From positions 72,001 to 136,000 of the forward strand of contig QCRN01000001.1 of the NCBI GenBank assembly GCA_003211835.1: 64,000 nt of DNA, read 5' to 3'. Below, in pieces: positions 49,967 through 58,177 of the stretch (its first letter is position 1; each line of letters starts with the position of its first letter). The position numbers were made by a program, and so were the translations under genes. The stretch is from Pelagibacteraceae bacterium AG-461-B04. Its GTDB lineage: Bacteria; Pseudomonadota; Alphaproteobacteria; Pelagibacterales; AG-422-B15. The notes beneath the pieces are model-generated. The model had not been told where the DNA came from and made no database searches. It was given only the letters and a program-made list of their open reading frames with translations.

Positions 49967-51961
49967 TTATACAAAGCTGTAGGGATCGATATCAACTGAT
50001 ATATTTACATTTGGAAGCGTCTTAGACCTGGACAGCCAAGTCTCAACAATTTTTTGCATATTTCTGGCTTTTTTATCATGTATTAAAAACCTTTGCCGAT
50101 GACGTCCTTTTAATTTGGAAAGTGGTGCTGGGGCAGGTCCATAAACTTCTAATTCTGGGATCTTGGGAGTGGAACTATATAGTATACTGCATTGGCTTCT
50201 GACCCTCTCAATATTATTACCACTAACAATAATTGCTGCCATTTTTCCAAGAGGTGGAAGCTTATTATCAACTCGATAATTAATTTCATTTTCATAAAAT
50301 TCATCTCTATTTAATGAGGACAGTGCTTGTATAGTTTCATTATTTGGATAATAAGTTTGTATGAATACCGATCCCTCCAATTCTGCCCTACCTGCTCTAC
50401 CCGCAACTTGGTAAAGAGCTTGATAAGTTTTTTCCGAGGCTCTTAGGTCTCCTCCTCTAAGAGACATATCGGCATCAATTATGCCAACGCATGTCAAACG
50501 TGGAAAATGGTATCCCTTAGTAATCAATTGTGTTCCAATAATAATGTCATAATTATTTTCTTTGATTTCTCGAACACGCTTATCAAGTTCAATTTGTGAT
50601 TTTATATGATCGCTCGAAAACAAACATATTTTAGCAATTGGAAATAATTTTGTAATTTCAGTATAAATTTTCTCTATACCGGCACCATAATCAATAAATT
50701 GTTGATCATCGTTATCACATGATGGGCAATTGAGTCCAAATGATTTAACGCTATGTCCACAATGATGACATAGTAGATTTTTATTTTTTATATGTTCTAC
50801 AAGATAACTTGTACAATTCTTACACGTAAATTTATAACCACATGATTTGCATATGACTACAGGCGCATAACCTCTTTTATTTATGTATAAAAGTGCTTGG
50901 CTTTGATTAGATATTGTTTTTTCAATTGCATTCTTGAGTGGATTAGACACCCATTGATCTTTTCCTAATTTTTCTTTTCGCATGTCGACTATTTTTATCT
51001 TATTTTCTACATTGCTGAAAAATTTATTTTTTATAGATACTTTGTGATATTTTTTCTTGAACACATTAAATATCGTTTCTAATGATGGTGTTGCACTAGT
51101 TAAAATTAATGGGATATTTTCTATAGATGCTTTAACTACTGACATGTCTCTCGCATGATAAATTCCTTTCTCCTCTTGCTTGTAAGAAGTGTCATGCTCT
51201 TCATCAAGAATTATCATGCCTAATTTTTTATAGGGCAAAAAAAGTGCTGATCTTGCCCCGACAATGATCTTTGATGTTCCATTGATTATATTTTTTAACG
51301 TTTTGGTCTTCATGCTTGCACTTATCTTTGAATGCCAAACATCAGGAGTAAATCCAAACCTTTCTTCAATTCTTTTAACAAAATCACTTGTTAAAGAAAC
51401 TTCTGGAAACATAATTAATACTTGTTCTTTTTCAGTTAAATAATTTTTTAAAGTGCTAAAATAAACTTCAGTTTTTCCCGATCCTGGGACACCATCTAAT
51501 AAGATTGTGTTGTAATCTCGTCTAGATGATATTTTTAAAATTTTTTCACTTGCCCTTTTCTGCTCAATATTAAGTTCAATTATTTTTTCTTGGGTAGCTA
51601 TATTTTCACTCGGTGTATGAATCTTCTTTTCATCAAAGTAAGTTTTTGAATGAGATAATATCATTTTCAGAACTAGGCCTCTTTGTATTGCATTATAACT
51701 ACTCACCCATTCCAAAAATTTAAGCATTTTTGAAGTAAGCTGGTGTGCATCAGATACCTTCTCGATCTCTTTTATTTTAATTTTATTTGGCTCATAATTT
51801 TCTAATACAGCAGTAATTACTCCTACTTTAAGACTCGAACGTAAAGAAGCTTGAACAATCGAGCCTATCTTAGGCTTGCTCTTACTTATTAGTTTATAAG
51901 TAAAGTCTTCACTAATATTGTGCGCAAATAAAACATTTACGTAAAAAAGATCTTTTGACAT
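49967..51961 (-). CDS. priA: primosomal replication protein N' (helicase)
   Basis: A 664-residue PriA that reloads the replisome at stalled forks. It shows Walker A GVPGSGKT, the DEEH box in IILDEEHDTSYKQEE, and eight zinc-binding cysteines from CKSCGYKFTCKNC through CHHCG and CPSCD. The helicase C-terminal motif QVAGRAGRAE is clear. I choose the ATG at 51961, which gives SKDLFYVNVLF, the usual N-terminal fold start; a frame from 52006 would add 15 unlikely residues and nearly reach the divergent fsa gene. Confidence 0.95.
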   Translation of the reverse strand: MSKDLFYVNVLFAHNISEDFTYKLISKSKPKIGSIVQASLRSSLKVGVITAVLENYEPNKIKIKEIEKVSDAHQLTSKMLKFLEWVSSYNAIQRGLVLKMILSHSKTYFDEKKIHTPSENIATQEKIIELNIEQKRASEKILKISSRRDYNTILLDGVPGSGKTEVYFSTLKNYLTEKEQVLIMFPEVSLTSDFVKRIEERFGFTPDVWHSKISASMKTKTLKNIINGTSKIIVGARSALFLPYKKLGMIILDEEHDTSYKQEEKGIYHARDMSVVKASIENIPLILTSATPSLETIFNVFKKKYHKVSIKNKFFSNVENKIKIVDMRKEKLGKDQWVSNPLKNAIEKTISNQSQALLYINKRGYAPVVICKSCGYKFTCKNCTSYLVEHIKNKNLLCHHCGHSVKSFGLNCPSCDNDDQQFIDYGAGIEKIYTEITKLFPIAKICLFSSDHIKSQIELDKRVREIKENNYDIIIGTQLITKGYHFPRLTCVGIIDADMSLRGGDLRASEKTYQALYQVAGRAGRAELEGSVFIQTYYPNNETIQALSSLNRDEFYENEINYRVDNKLPPLGKMAAIIVSGNNIERVRSQCSILYSSTPKIPELEVYGPAPAPLSKLKGRHRQRFLIHDKKARNMQKIVETWLSRSKTLPNVNISVDIDPYSFV

Positions 51962-52020
51962 ACATTTGGTCTGATTCTTTATTTGTGCTATAAATATATC
52001 AGTCAAAAATATTAAATGTT

Positions 52021-52677
52021 ATGGAATTCTTTTTAGATACTGCTGATGTTAAGTTAATTAAAGAGCTAAATAAAACAGGTTTGATTAATGGAATTACGAC
52101 AAACCCGTCGCTAGTTGCCAAGTCTGGAAAGAATTTTTTAGAAATCCTGAAAGAAATTACTAAAATTATAAAAGGACCAATAAGTGCAGAAGTTACAGCA
52201 CTTGATACAAAGGGTATGATCGCAGAAGCAAATAAGCTCAAAAAAATATCGAAAAATATTGTTATCAAGTTACCTCTAACAGAAAATGGATTAAAAGCAT
52301 GCAAATCTCTTTCAAAAAGAAAAATTAAAACTAATGTCACACTATGTTTTTCAGCGGCTCAAGCACTTTTAGCCGCAAAATGTGGAGCCACCTATATATC
52401 CCCTTTTGTAGGGCGGCTTGATGATATTGGTGAAAACGGTATGGAATTAATTCAACAAATAAAATCTATTTATTCAAATTACAAAAATTTAAATACTAAA
52501 ATATTAGTAGCATCCGTAAGAAATGCTGATCATGTTATAAAGTCAGCTATCATAGGAGCTGATGTTGTAACTTTACCTCCAGACACTCTCATGGAACTTT
52601 ATAACCATCCTCTTACAAAAAAAGGTTTAGATGCTTTCCTTAGTGATTGGAAAAAGACGAAACAGTCAATCGTTTAA
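52021..52677 (+). CDS. fsa: transaldolase/fructose-6-phosphate aldolase family
   Basis: A 218-residue short transaldolase of the TalC/MipB (FSA) type. It starts [14 protein letters not shown], has [13 protein letters not shown], the Schiff-base Lys83 in [11 protein letters not shown], and [30 protein letters not shown] sequence. Whether it acts as transaldolase in the pentose phosphate pathway or as fructose-6-phosphate aldolase cannot be told from sequence; transaldolase is the commoner role in such genomes. The place between priA and xerC is the usual alphaproteobacterial one. Confidence 0.92.
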   Translation: MEFFLDTADVKLIKELNKTGLINGITTNPSLVAKSGKNFLEILKEITKIIKGPISAEVTALDTKGMIAEANKLKKISKNIVIKLPLTENGLKACKSLSKRKIKTNVTLCFSAAQALLAAKCGATYISPFVGRLDDIGENGMELIQQIKSIYSNYKNLNTKILVASVRNADHVIKSAIIGADVVTLPPDTLMELYNHPLTKKGLDAFLSDWKKTKQSIV

Positions 52678-52681
52678 ATAA

Positions 52682-53599
52682 GTGAATAAACATATTGAAG
52701 ATGCATTTATTAACTGGCTAGGAAATTTAAAAGAAGTAAGAAATCTTAGTGATAATACAGTGATAAGTTACAAACACGACGTTAGAAGTTTTATAGATTT
52801 CATGAGTACTCATACGGGTTCAGAAGTTTCAATAAAATACCTCAATGATATGAAAATTTCTGATTTTAGAAGTTTTCTCTCTTACCTGAGAAATAAAGAT
52901 ATAAGCTCCACATCCATAGCAAGAATAATATCGTCTTTAAAATCTTTCTTTAATTATTTGCTAAATACAAATTTAATTGAAAGTACTGTTGTTCAGTCTT
53001 TAAGAACTCCTAAGCAAAAAAAATCTTTACCGAGACCCATTTCATCCGAACTTGCAATTGAAACTATTAAACATGCTCAAGATATGGAGAAAGAAAAATG
53101 GATAGGATTGAGAAATAAATCAATTTTAATGCTTTTATATGGATGTGGGTTAAGAATTTCTGAAGCACTAAACTTAAATTTTGAAGATATAAATGAAAAT
53201 GACTACTTAATAATTAAAGGAAAAGGAAATAAGGAACGCATGGTACCGTTAATGGACTATGTAAAAAATGATATCGAAAATTATATACATGAGTGTCCTA
53301 AAAATTTCATGAAAGATGATCCTTTGTTTGTTGGAAAAAGATTGGATCGCCTTAGCCCCAGAATAATACAATATGTTTTAGAAAAGATTAGACACAATTT
53401 ATCTCTTCCTGAAACTGCAACTCCTCATGCGCTTAGGCACAGCTTTGCGACTCATTTGCTTAATTCAGGTGGAGATTTAAGAACAATACAAGAATTGTTG
53501 GGGCATAGTAGCTTATCTACTACTCAAAAATATACGAAGGTTGAAACAGAAAAGCTATATGACGCTTACTCAAAGGCTCATCCTCTTGCTAAGAAGTAA
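52682..53599 (+). CDS. xerC: site-specific tyrosine recombinase XerC
   Basis: A 305-residue tyrosine recombinase for resolving chromosome dimers at dif. It starts with GTG at 52682. The N-terminal SAM-like domain covers about 1-95. The catalytic set is complete: Arg158, Lys182, His249, Arg252, His275 and Tyr284. The chromosomal context with priA, fsa and lpd fits a housekeeping XerC rather than a phage integrase. No attachment-like repeats are seen nearby. Confidence 0.93.
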   Translation: MNKHIEDAFINWLGNLKEVRNLSDNTVISYKHDVRSFIDFMSTHTGSEVSIKYLNDMKISDFRSFLSYLRNKDISSTSIARIISSLKSFFNYLLNTNLIESTVVQSLRTPKQKKSLPRPISSELAIETIKHAQDMEKEKWIGLRNKSILMLLYGCGLRISEALNLNFEDINENDYLIIKGKGNKERMVPLMDYVKNDIENYIHECPKNFMKDDPLFVGKRLDRLSPRIIQYVLEKIRHNLSLPETATPHALRHSFATHLLNSGGDLRTIQELLGHSSLSTTQKYTKVETEKLYDAYSKAHPLAKK

Positions 53600-53622
53600 A
53601 TAAATTATATATTAAATATTAA

Positions 53623-54018
53623 ATGAATAATCCAATTCAAAAATGGCATGATGTCGTAAAGCTAAGAGATTATAATACTCTTACAGAAATTATACATGAT
53701 GATGCAATTTTCTATTCACCTGTGGTCTATACGCCTCAAAAAGGAAAAGATATAACTTTGAAATATTTAATAGCGGCTTCTGAAGTATTTAATTCTTCGA
53801 GCTTTAAGTATGATAAAGAAATGATTGGTGAAAACTCTGCAAGCTTAGAATTTTCACTAACAATTGATGATACTGATATAAATGGCATTGATCTTATTAC
53901 TTGGAATAATGATGGATTAATTACTGAATTTAAGGTATTTATAAGGCCGCTTCAGGGCGTAAATTTAATACATAAAATGATGCAAGGAATGTTAGAAAGT
54001 TTTAAAAATGTCAGTTGA
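53623..54018 (+). CDS. NTF2-like (SnoaL-type) protein
   Basis: A 131-residue protein with the NTF2/SnoaL-like cone fold: an N-terminal helix (IQKWHDVVKLRDYNTLTEI), then HDDAIFYSPVVYTPQKG, with alternating beta strands to GLITEFKVFIRPLQG. The family covers enzymes and binding proteins with little shared sequence, so no reaction can be named. Its 3' end overlaps the hydroxylase gene downstream by 11 bases, implying joint expression. Confidence 0.72.
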   Translation: MNNPIQKWHDVVKLRDYNTLTEIIHDDAIFYSPVVYTPQKGKDITLKYLIAASEVFNSSSFKYDKEMIGENSASLEFSLTIDDTDINGIDLITWNNDGLITEFKVFIRPLQGVNLIHKMMQGMLESFKNVS

Positions 54019-54928
54019 TTTCCTATTTCAGTACTCTGCTCTAGAACTTTTCTGGCTACTTGTTCCAATACTTATTGGAATAGCAGTTGTTGAAACACTC
54101 GCAATTTATTTTTTTAAATTGAAAGGAAAAAATGATTTTAAAGAGTGGATATTAAACATCACAATGGGAACTTTGAGTTACCCTATTAATGGAATATTTG
54201 CTTTTATTACACTTGGTGCTTTATTTTGGGCTAAGGAATTTCAAATTTATACATTTCCTTTCACATTAAGTGCTTTAGTACTTTGTTTTATACTTGATGA
54301 TTTAACTTTTTACTTACATCACAGAATTTGTCATAGATGGCGATGGGGATGGGGGTTACATCGAACACACCACTCATCTGAAAGAATGGGAATTGATGTA
54401 GGTGCAAGACAACCATTCACAAAACACTTCACAGGAACACGTATGCTCAAGTTACCACTCGTAATTATTGGATTTGATCCAGTGATGGTTTTATTTTGTG
54501 TTTTTATAAATGGTTATTACCAATATTTGTGCCACACTCAAACAATACATAAACTTCCAAGATGGTATGAATATCTATTTAATACTCCGTCACATCACAG
54601 AGTTCATCATGCCAGAAATCCAAAATATCTAGATTCAAATTATGCTGGAACACTAATGATTTGGGATAGAATGTTTGGCACATTCGTTCCTGAAGATCCA
54701 AAAGAACCGTGTGACTATGGATTGGTAGTTCCAATGACATCATTAAATCCTTTAAGAATCCTATTTGAAGAATATGCAAATATTTTCAAAGATATAACAA
54801 TGCGTGGAATAACTTTAAAAGACAGATTTATGTATCTTTGTGGCCCTCCTGGATGGTCTCATGATGGAACAAGAAAAACATCAACAGAGATTAAAGAAGA
54901 TTATTACAACGTAATAAAAAATACTTAA
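54008..54928 (+). CDS. fatty acid hydroxylase/sterol desaturase family protein
   Basis: A 306-residue di-iron membrane enzyme. Four histidine groups are present: HHRICH at 104-109, HRTHH at 118-122, His176, and HHRVHH at 196-201, the ligand set of the fatty acid hydroxylase superfamily. Membrane helices lie at about 12-35, 50-74 and 82-102. Family members hydroxylate or desaturate sterols, carotenoids, fatty acids or cleave alkylglycerols. The substrate here is unknown. It overlaps the NTF2-like gene and, by one base, the following membrane protein. Confidence 0.87.
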   Translation: MSVDFLFQYSALELFWLLVPILIGIAVVETLAIYFFKLKGKNDFKEWILNITMGTLSYPINGIFAFITLGALFWAKEFQIYTFPFTLSALVLCFILDDLTFYLHHRICHRWRWGWGLHRTHHSSERMGIDVGARQPFTKHFTGTRMLKLPLVIIGFDPVMVLFCVFINGYYQYLCHTQTIHKLPRWYEYLFNTPSHHRVHHARNPKYLDSNYAGTLMIWDRMFGTFVPEDPKEPCDYGLVVPMTSLNPLRILFEEYANIFKDITMRGITLKDRFMYLCGPPGWSHDGTRKTSTEIKEDYYNVIKNT

Positions 54929-55515
54929 TGCCGCCAGCGCATTATGCTTTATCTGAAATATTAATCGTACTCATTAGTATTTATACTCTAACTATATTCT
55001 TTAAAGAAAGACGATTTTATAGTTTTGTCGGCGTATTTTTGATTAGCTGTGCCGCAGTAATAGCGTCTATAAGATTTGGAATAAATTATCAAAGTGAATT
55101 AAAATCTTTTCATCAACTTTCGTCTGCAATATCTCTATTATTCGGCATACCTCTAATTGTTATTGAAATAATGAAAAGAAGTAATCTTCTTAATGACAAA
55201 ATCATATATCTAGTTCTTCTAATCGCAATTATCATTAGTCTATATATATTTCTTCAAGCAAAACATTTAACAATTACGATAGCTGCATCTTGGTTAATAG
55301 TAGGTGCTTTTTTTTCAGTACTTATTTCGAGAGAGCATGCTTTAATGAAAATTGTTTCTGGTATTTTCTTTTCACTCATCATTATAAACTTAATAGTAAG
55401 AAGAATGGAGCTATTTGACCCTTCTACTAGCTGGCACTTGTATCACATTGGAATTGCTGTTTGGTTGTATCTGATTACAAGAATCTTAAAGCAGAATGAG
55501 ACTAAATATGTATAG
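54928..55515 (+). CDS. hypothetical multi-pass membrane protein
   Basis: A 195-residue protein with about six predicted helices, including residues 7-25, 32-49, 66-82, 94-110, 116-133 and 137-155. I recognise no family. It is translated together with the hydroxylase (TAATG overlap) and ends inside the convergent lpd gene (14-base overlap). It may support the hydroxylase, for example as a membrane partner, but that rests on position only. Confidence 0.6.
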   Translation: MPPAHYALSEILIVLISIYTLTIFFKERRFYSFVGVFLISCAAVIASIRFGINYQSELKSFHQLSSAISLLFGIPLIVIEIMKRSNLLNDKIIYLVLLIAIIISLYIFLQAKHLTITIAASWLIVGAFFSVLISREHALMKIVSGIFFSLIIINLIVRRMELFDPSTSWHLYHIGIAVWLYLITRILKQNETKYV

Positions 55516-56893
55516 CTTGATTTTCTACATTAAGAGCCGCTTCTTTGATTGACTCAGTTAATGTTGGATGAGCATGGCACGTTCTGGCTATATCTTCAGC
55601 TGAGGCTCCGAATTCTATAGCAACTGTAAGTTCACCTATCATATTACCCGCATCAGCACCAATTATATGAACACCCAATACCTCATCAGATTTATTGTCA
55701 GATAAAATTTTTACAAATCCACCTGTATCGTTCATTACTTTTGCTTTTGCATTTGCAGTAAAGGGAAATTTACCGACTTTATAGGTAACGCCTTCAGCTT
55801 TTATTTCATCTTCTGTTTTACCCACTGAAGCAACTTCTGGCGCAGTATATATTACTGATGGAATTGCATTATAATTCACATGTCCTGCCTGCCCATCAAT
55901 AATCTCCGCAACCGCTGTTCCTTCTTCTGATGCTTTATGGGCTAGCATTGGGCCTAATTTGCAATCACCAACTGCGTAAATATTATCAATCGAAGTTTTA
56001 AAATGATTATCAGTAATTATAAATCCTTTATCATCTAGTTTAACTCCCAGTTCTTCAAGATTTAATCCAAAGGTATAGGGTCTTCTGCCTGTGGAAATTA
56101 GAACCTTATCACAGTCTATATTCATAGTTTGCCCCTTATTTTCCACTGAGACAGATAACGAGTCACCTTCTTTATTTACTGATCTTAATGCTGTAGAAAG
56201 TTTAAAGTCAAAACCCTGTTTAATGAGTATCTTCTGAAAACTGCTTGATACTTCAGTATCCATTCCTGGAAGGATTCTATCTGCATATTCAATTACTGTT
56301 ACTTTAGAGCCAAGTCGTGACCAAACTGATCCCATTTCTAGGCCGATATAGCCTGCGCCAATGACAACTAAGTGATTGGGAACTTTTTCCAGACTTAATG
56401 CTCCAGTAGATGATAAAATATCTTTTTCATCGATCACTACTCCATTAGGACTAGATACCTCAGATCCGGTTGCAATAATTATTTTTGCAGATTTTATTAT
56501 CTCTGATTTTTCACCTGATAAAATTTCTATTTCATTAATATTCTTCAGTTTTGCAAATCCAGACTTACGATTGATTTTGTTTTTTTTAAACAAGAATTCA
56601 ACTCCTTTAGTTAGCGACTCAACACTTTCTGATTTTTTTTCCATTATTTTACTCAGGTCAAAGGAAACATTATCAAAATTGATTCCTAACTTTTTTAGAT
56701 CCGATGCCTGATCATATAAATGTGAGGAGTGAAGAAGAGATTTCGATGGAATACAGCCAATATTAAGACATGTTCCACCTAGAGTCTGACCTTTTTCAAT
56801 ACAGCAAACATTGTAACCTAACTGTGCAGCTCTAATTGCACAAACGTATCCTGCAGGTCCGCTACCTATAACCGTAATATCAAATTCTTCCAT
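55502..56893 (-). CDS. lpd: dihydrolipoyl dehydrogenase (E3)
   Basis: A 463-residue flavoprotein disulfide reductase that reoxidises dihydrolipoyl groups with NAD. The FAD loop is VIGSGPAGY (8-16), the redox cysteines are Cys42 and Cys47 in GGTCLNIGCIPSK, the NAD loop is VIGAGYIGLEMGS, and the active-site His is in CHAHPTLTE near the end. It lies one base after sucB, as the E3 of 2-oxoglutarate dehydrogenase and perhaps other complexes. Confidence 0.97.
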   Translation of the reverse strand: MEEFDITVIGSGPAGYVCAIRAAQLGYNVCCIEKGQTLGGTCLNIGCIPSKSLLHSSHLYDQASDLKKLGINFDNVSFDLSKIMEKKSESVESLTKGVEFLFKKNKINRKSGFAKLKNINEIEILSGEKSEIIKSAKIIIATGSEVSSPNGVVIDEKDILSSTGALSLEKVPNHLVVIGAGYIGLEMGSVWSRLGSKVTVIEYADRILPGMDTEVSSSFQKILIKQGFDFKLSTALRSVNKEGDSLSVSVENKGQTMNIDCDKVLISTGRRPYTFGLNLEELGVKLDDKGFIITDNHFKTSIDNIYAVGDCKLGPMLAHKASEEGTAVAEIIDGQAGHVNYNAIPSVIYTAPEVASVGKTEDEIKAEGVTYKVGKFPFTANAKAKVMNDTGGFVKILSDNKSDEVLGVHIIGADAGNMIGELTVAIEFGASAEDIARTCHAHPTLTESIKEAALNVENQAIHI

Positions 56894-56894
56894 T

Positions 56895-58151
56895 CTATAC
56901 CCCTAGTAAGATTCGATTCGGATCTTCTAAACTTTCTTTGACCCTTACCAAAAAAGTAACTGCACCTTTACCGTCCACAATACGATGATCGTAAGACAAC
57001 GCAAGGTACATCATTGGCCTTATCACGATGTCACCATTTACGGCAACTGGTCTTTCCTCAATCTTGTGCATGCCAAGTATCCCTGATTGAGGAGGGTTTA
57101 AAATAGGGGTAGACATAAGAGATCCATAAACGCCACCATTAGAAACTGTAAATGTACCTCCTTGCATGTCATCGATACTTAATTTACCAGTTCGAGCTTT
57201 TTGTCCTAAATTAAAAATCTCTTGCTCTATTTCTACAATTGATTTTTGATCAGCACCTCTGATAACGGGCACTACCAATCCTTGATCAGTTCCTACTGCA
57301 ACACCAATATTGTAAAAATTTTTATATATAACATCATTATTTTCAACTTCTGCATTAACCTCTGGAATATCTTTGAGAGCTGTGATACAAGCTTTGACGA
57401 AGAAAGACATAAATCCTAATTTTATTCCGTATTTAGACTCAAAAGCATCTTTATGCTCATTACGAGTTCTAATCAATTCACCCATATCAACTTCATTAAA
57501 TGTTGTGAGCATAGCTGCATTATTTTGTGCATCTTTGAGTCGTTTAGCTATAGTTTGTCTTAGTCGAGACATTGGAACTCTCTCTTCTTTACTGTCATGA
57601 TCCTTACTTTTTGGCGGCTTCGTTGAAAGTTCTTGAACATTATTATTTGAAGCTAAAATATCACCCTTTGTAATTCTTCCATCTGAACGAGCAGTAGCTA
57701 CTTGAGAAATATCAATATTTTTTTCTGCTGCAATTTTTCTTACTGCGGGTGATAGTTTTGAGACTTTACTCTCAAGAATTTCTTTTGGAGTATTGTCCAA
57801 TGGTACACTTAGTTCTTGTAGAACTGGCTTTTCCATCGCTGGCTCTTCTTTAGGCTTTTCTTCTTTAGTGGTAACTATTTTCTCTGAATTTTTAGGAGCT
57901 TTTTTTACATCTGCAGTATCATTAATAACTCCCAGTAATGCCCCTACCTCGACCGTTGATCCTTCAGGCGATGAAATTTTTTCGATCAATCCTGATGTAG
58001 GGGAAGGAACTTCAAGAGTCACTTTATCGGTTTCTAACTCAAGCAGTGGTTCATCTAGCGTAACGCTGTCTCCCTCATTTTTATACCACTTAGCAACAGT
58101 TGCTTCTACAACACTCTCACCAAGAGATGGCACTTTAATATCTACGGACAT
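56895..58151 (-). CDS. sucB: 2-oxoglutarate dehydrogenase E2 (succinyltransferase)
   Basis: A 418-residue E2 with one lipoyl domain (Lys43 in [10 protein letters not shown]), a Lys/Glu/Pro-rich linker, a peripheral subunit-binding domain ([15 protein letters not shown] near 132-146) and the acyltransferase core. His389 and Asp393 in the C-terminal [10 protein letters not shown] are catalytic. It is between sucA and lpd. Confidence 0.97.
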   Translation of the reverse strand: MSVDIKVPSLGESVVEATVAKWYKNEGDSVTLDEPLLELETDKVTLEVPSPTSGLIEKISSPEGSTVEVGALLGVINDTADVKKAPKNSEKIVTTKEEKPKEEPAMEKPVLQELSVPLDNTPKEILESKVSKLSPAVRKIAAEKNIDISQVATARSDGRITKGDILASNNNVQELSTKPPKSKDHDSKEERVPMSRLRQTIAKRLKDAQNNAAMLTTFNEVDMGELIRTRNEHKDAFESKYGIKLGFMSFFVKACITALKDIPEVNAEVENNDVIYKNFYNIGVAVGTDQGLVVPVIRGADQKSIVEIEQEIFNLGQKARTGKLSIDDMQGGTFTVSNGGVYGSLMSTPILNPPQSGILGMHKIEERPVAVNGDIVIRPMMYLALSYDHRIVDGKGAVTFLVRVKESLEDPNRILLGV

Positions 58152-58177
58152 ACTAATTATTTAACACTTTAACAATA

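Noticed and set aside
52682..53599. Integrase of a mobile element
   Set aside because: Sequence and neighbours (fsa, priA, lpd) fit housekeeping XerC; no repeats, att sites or cargo were seen.
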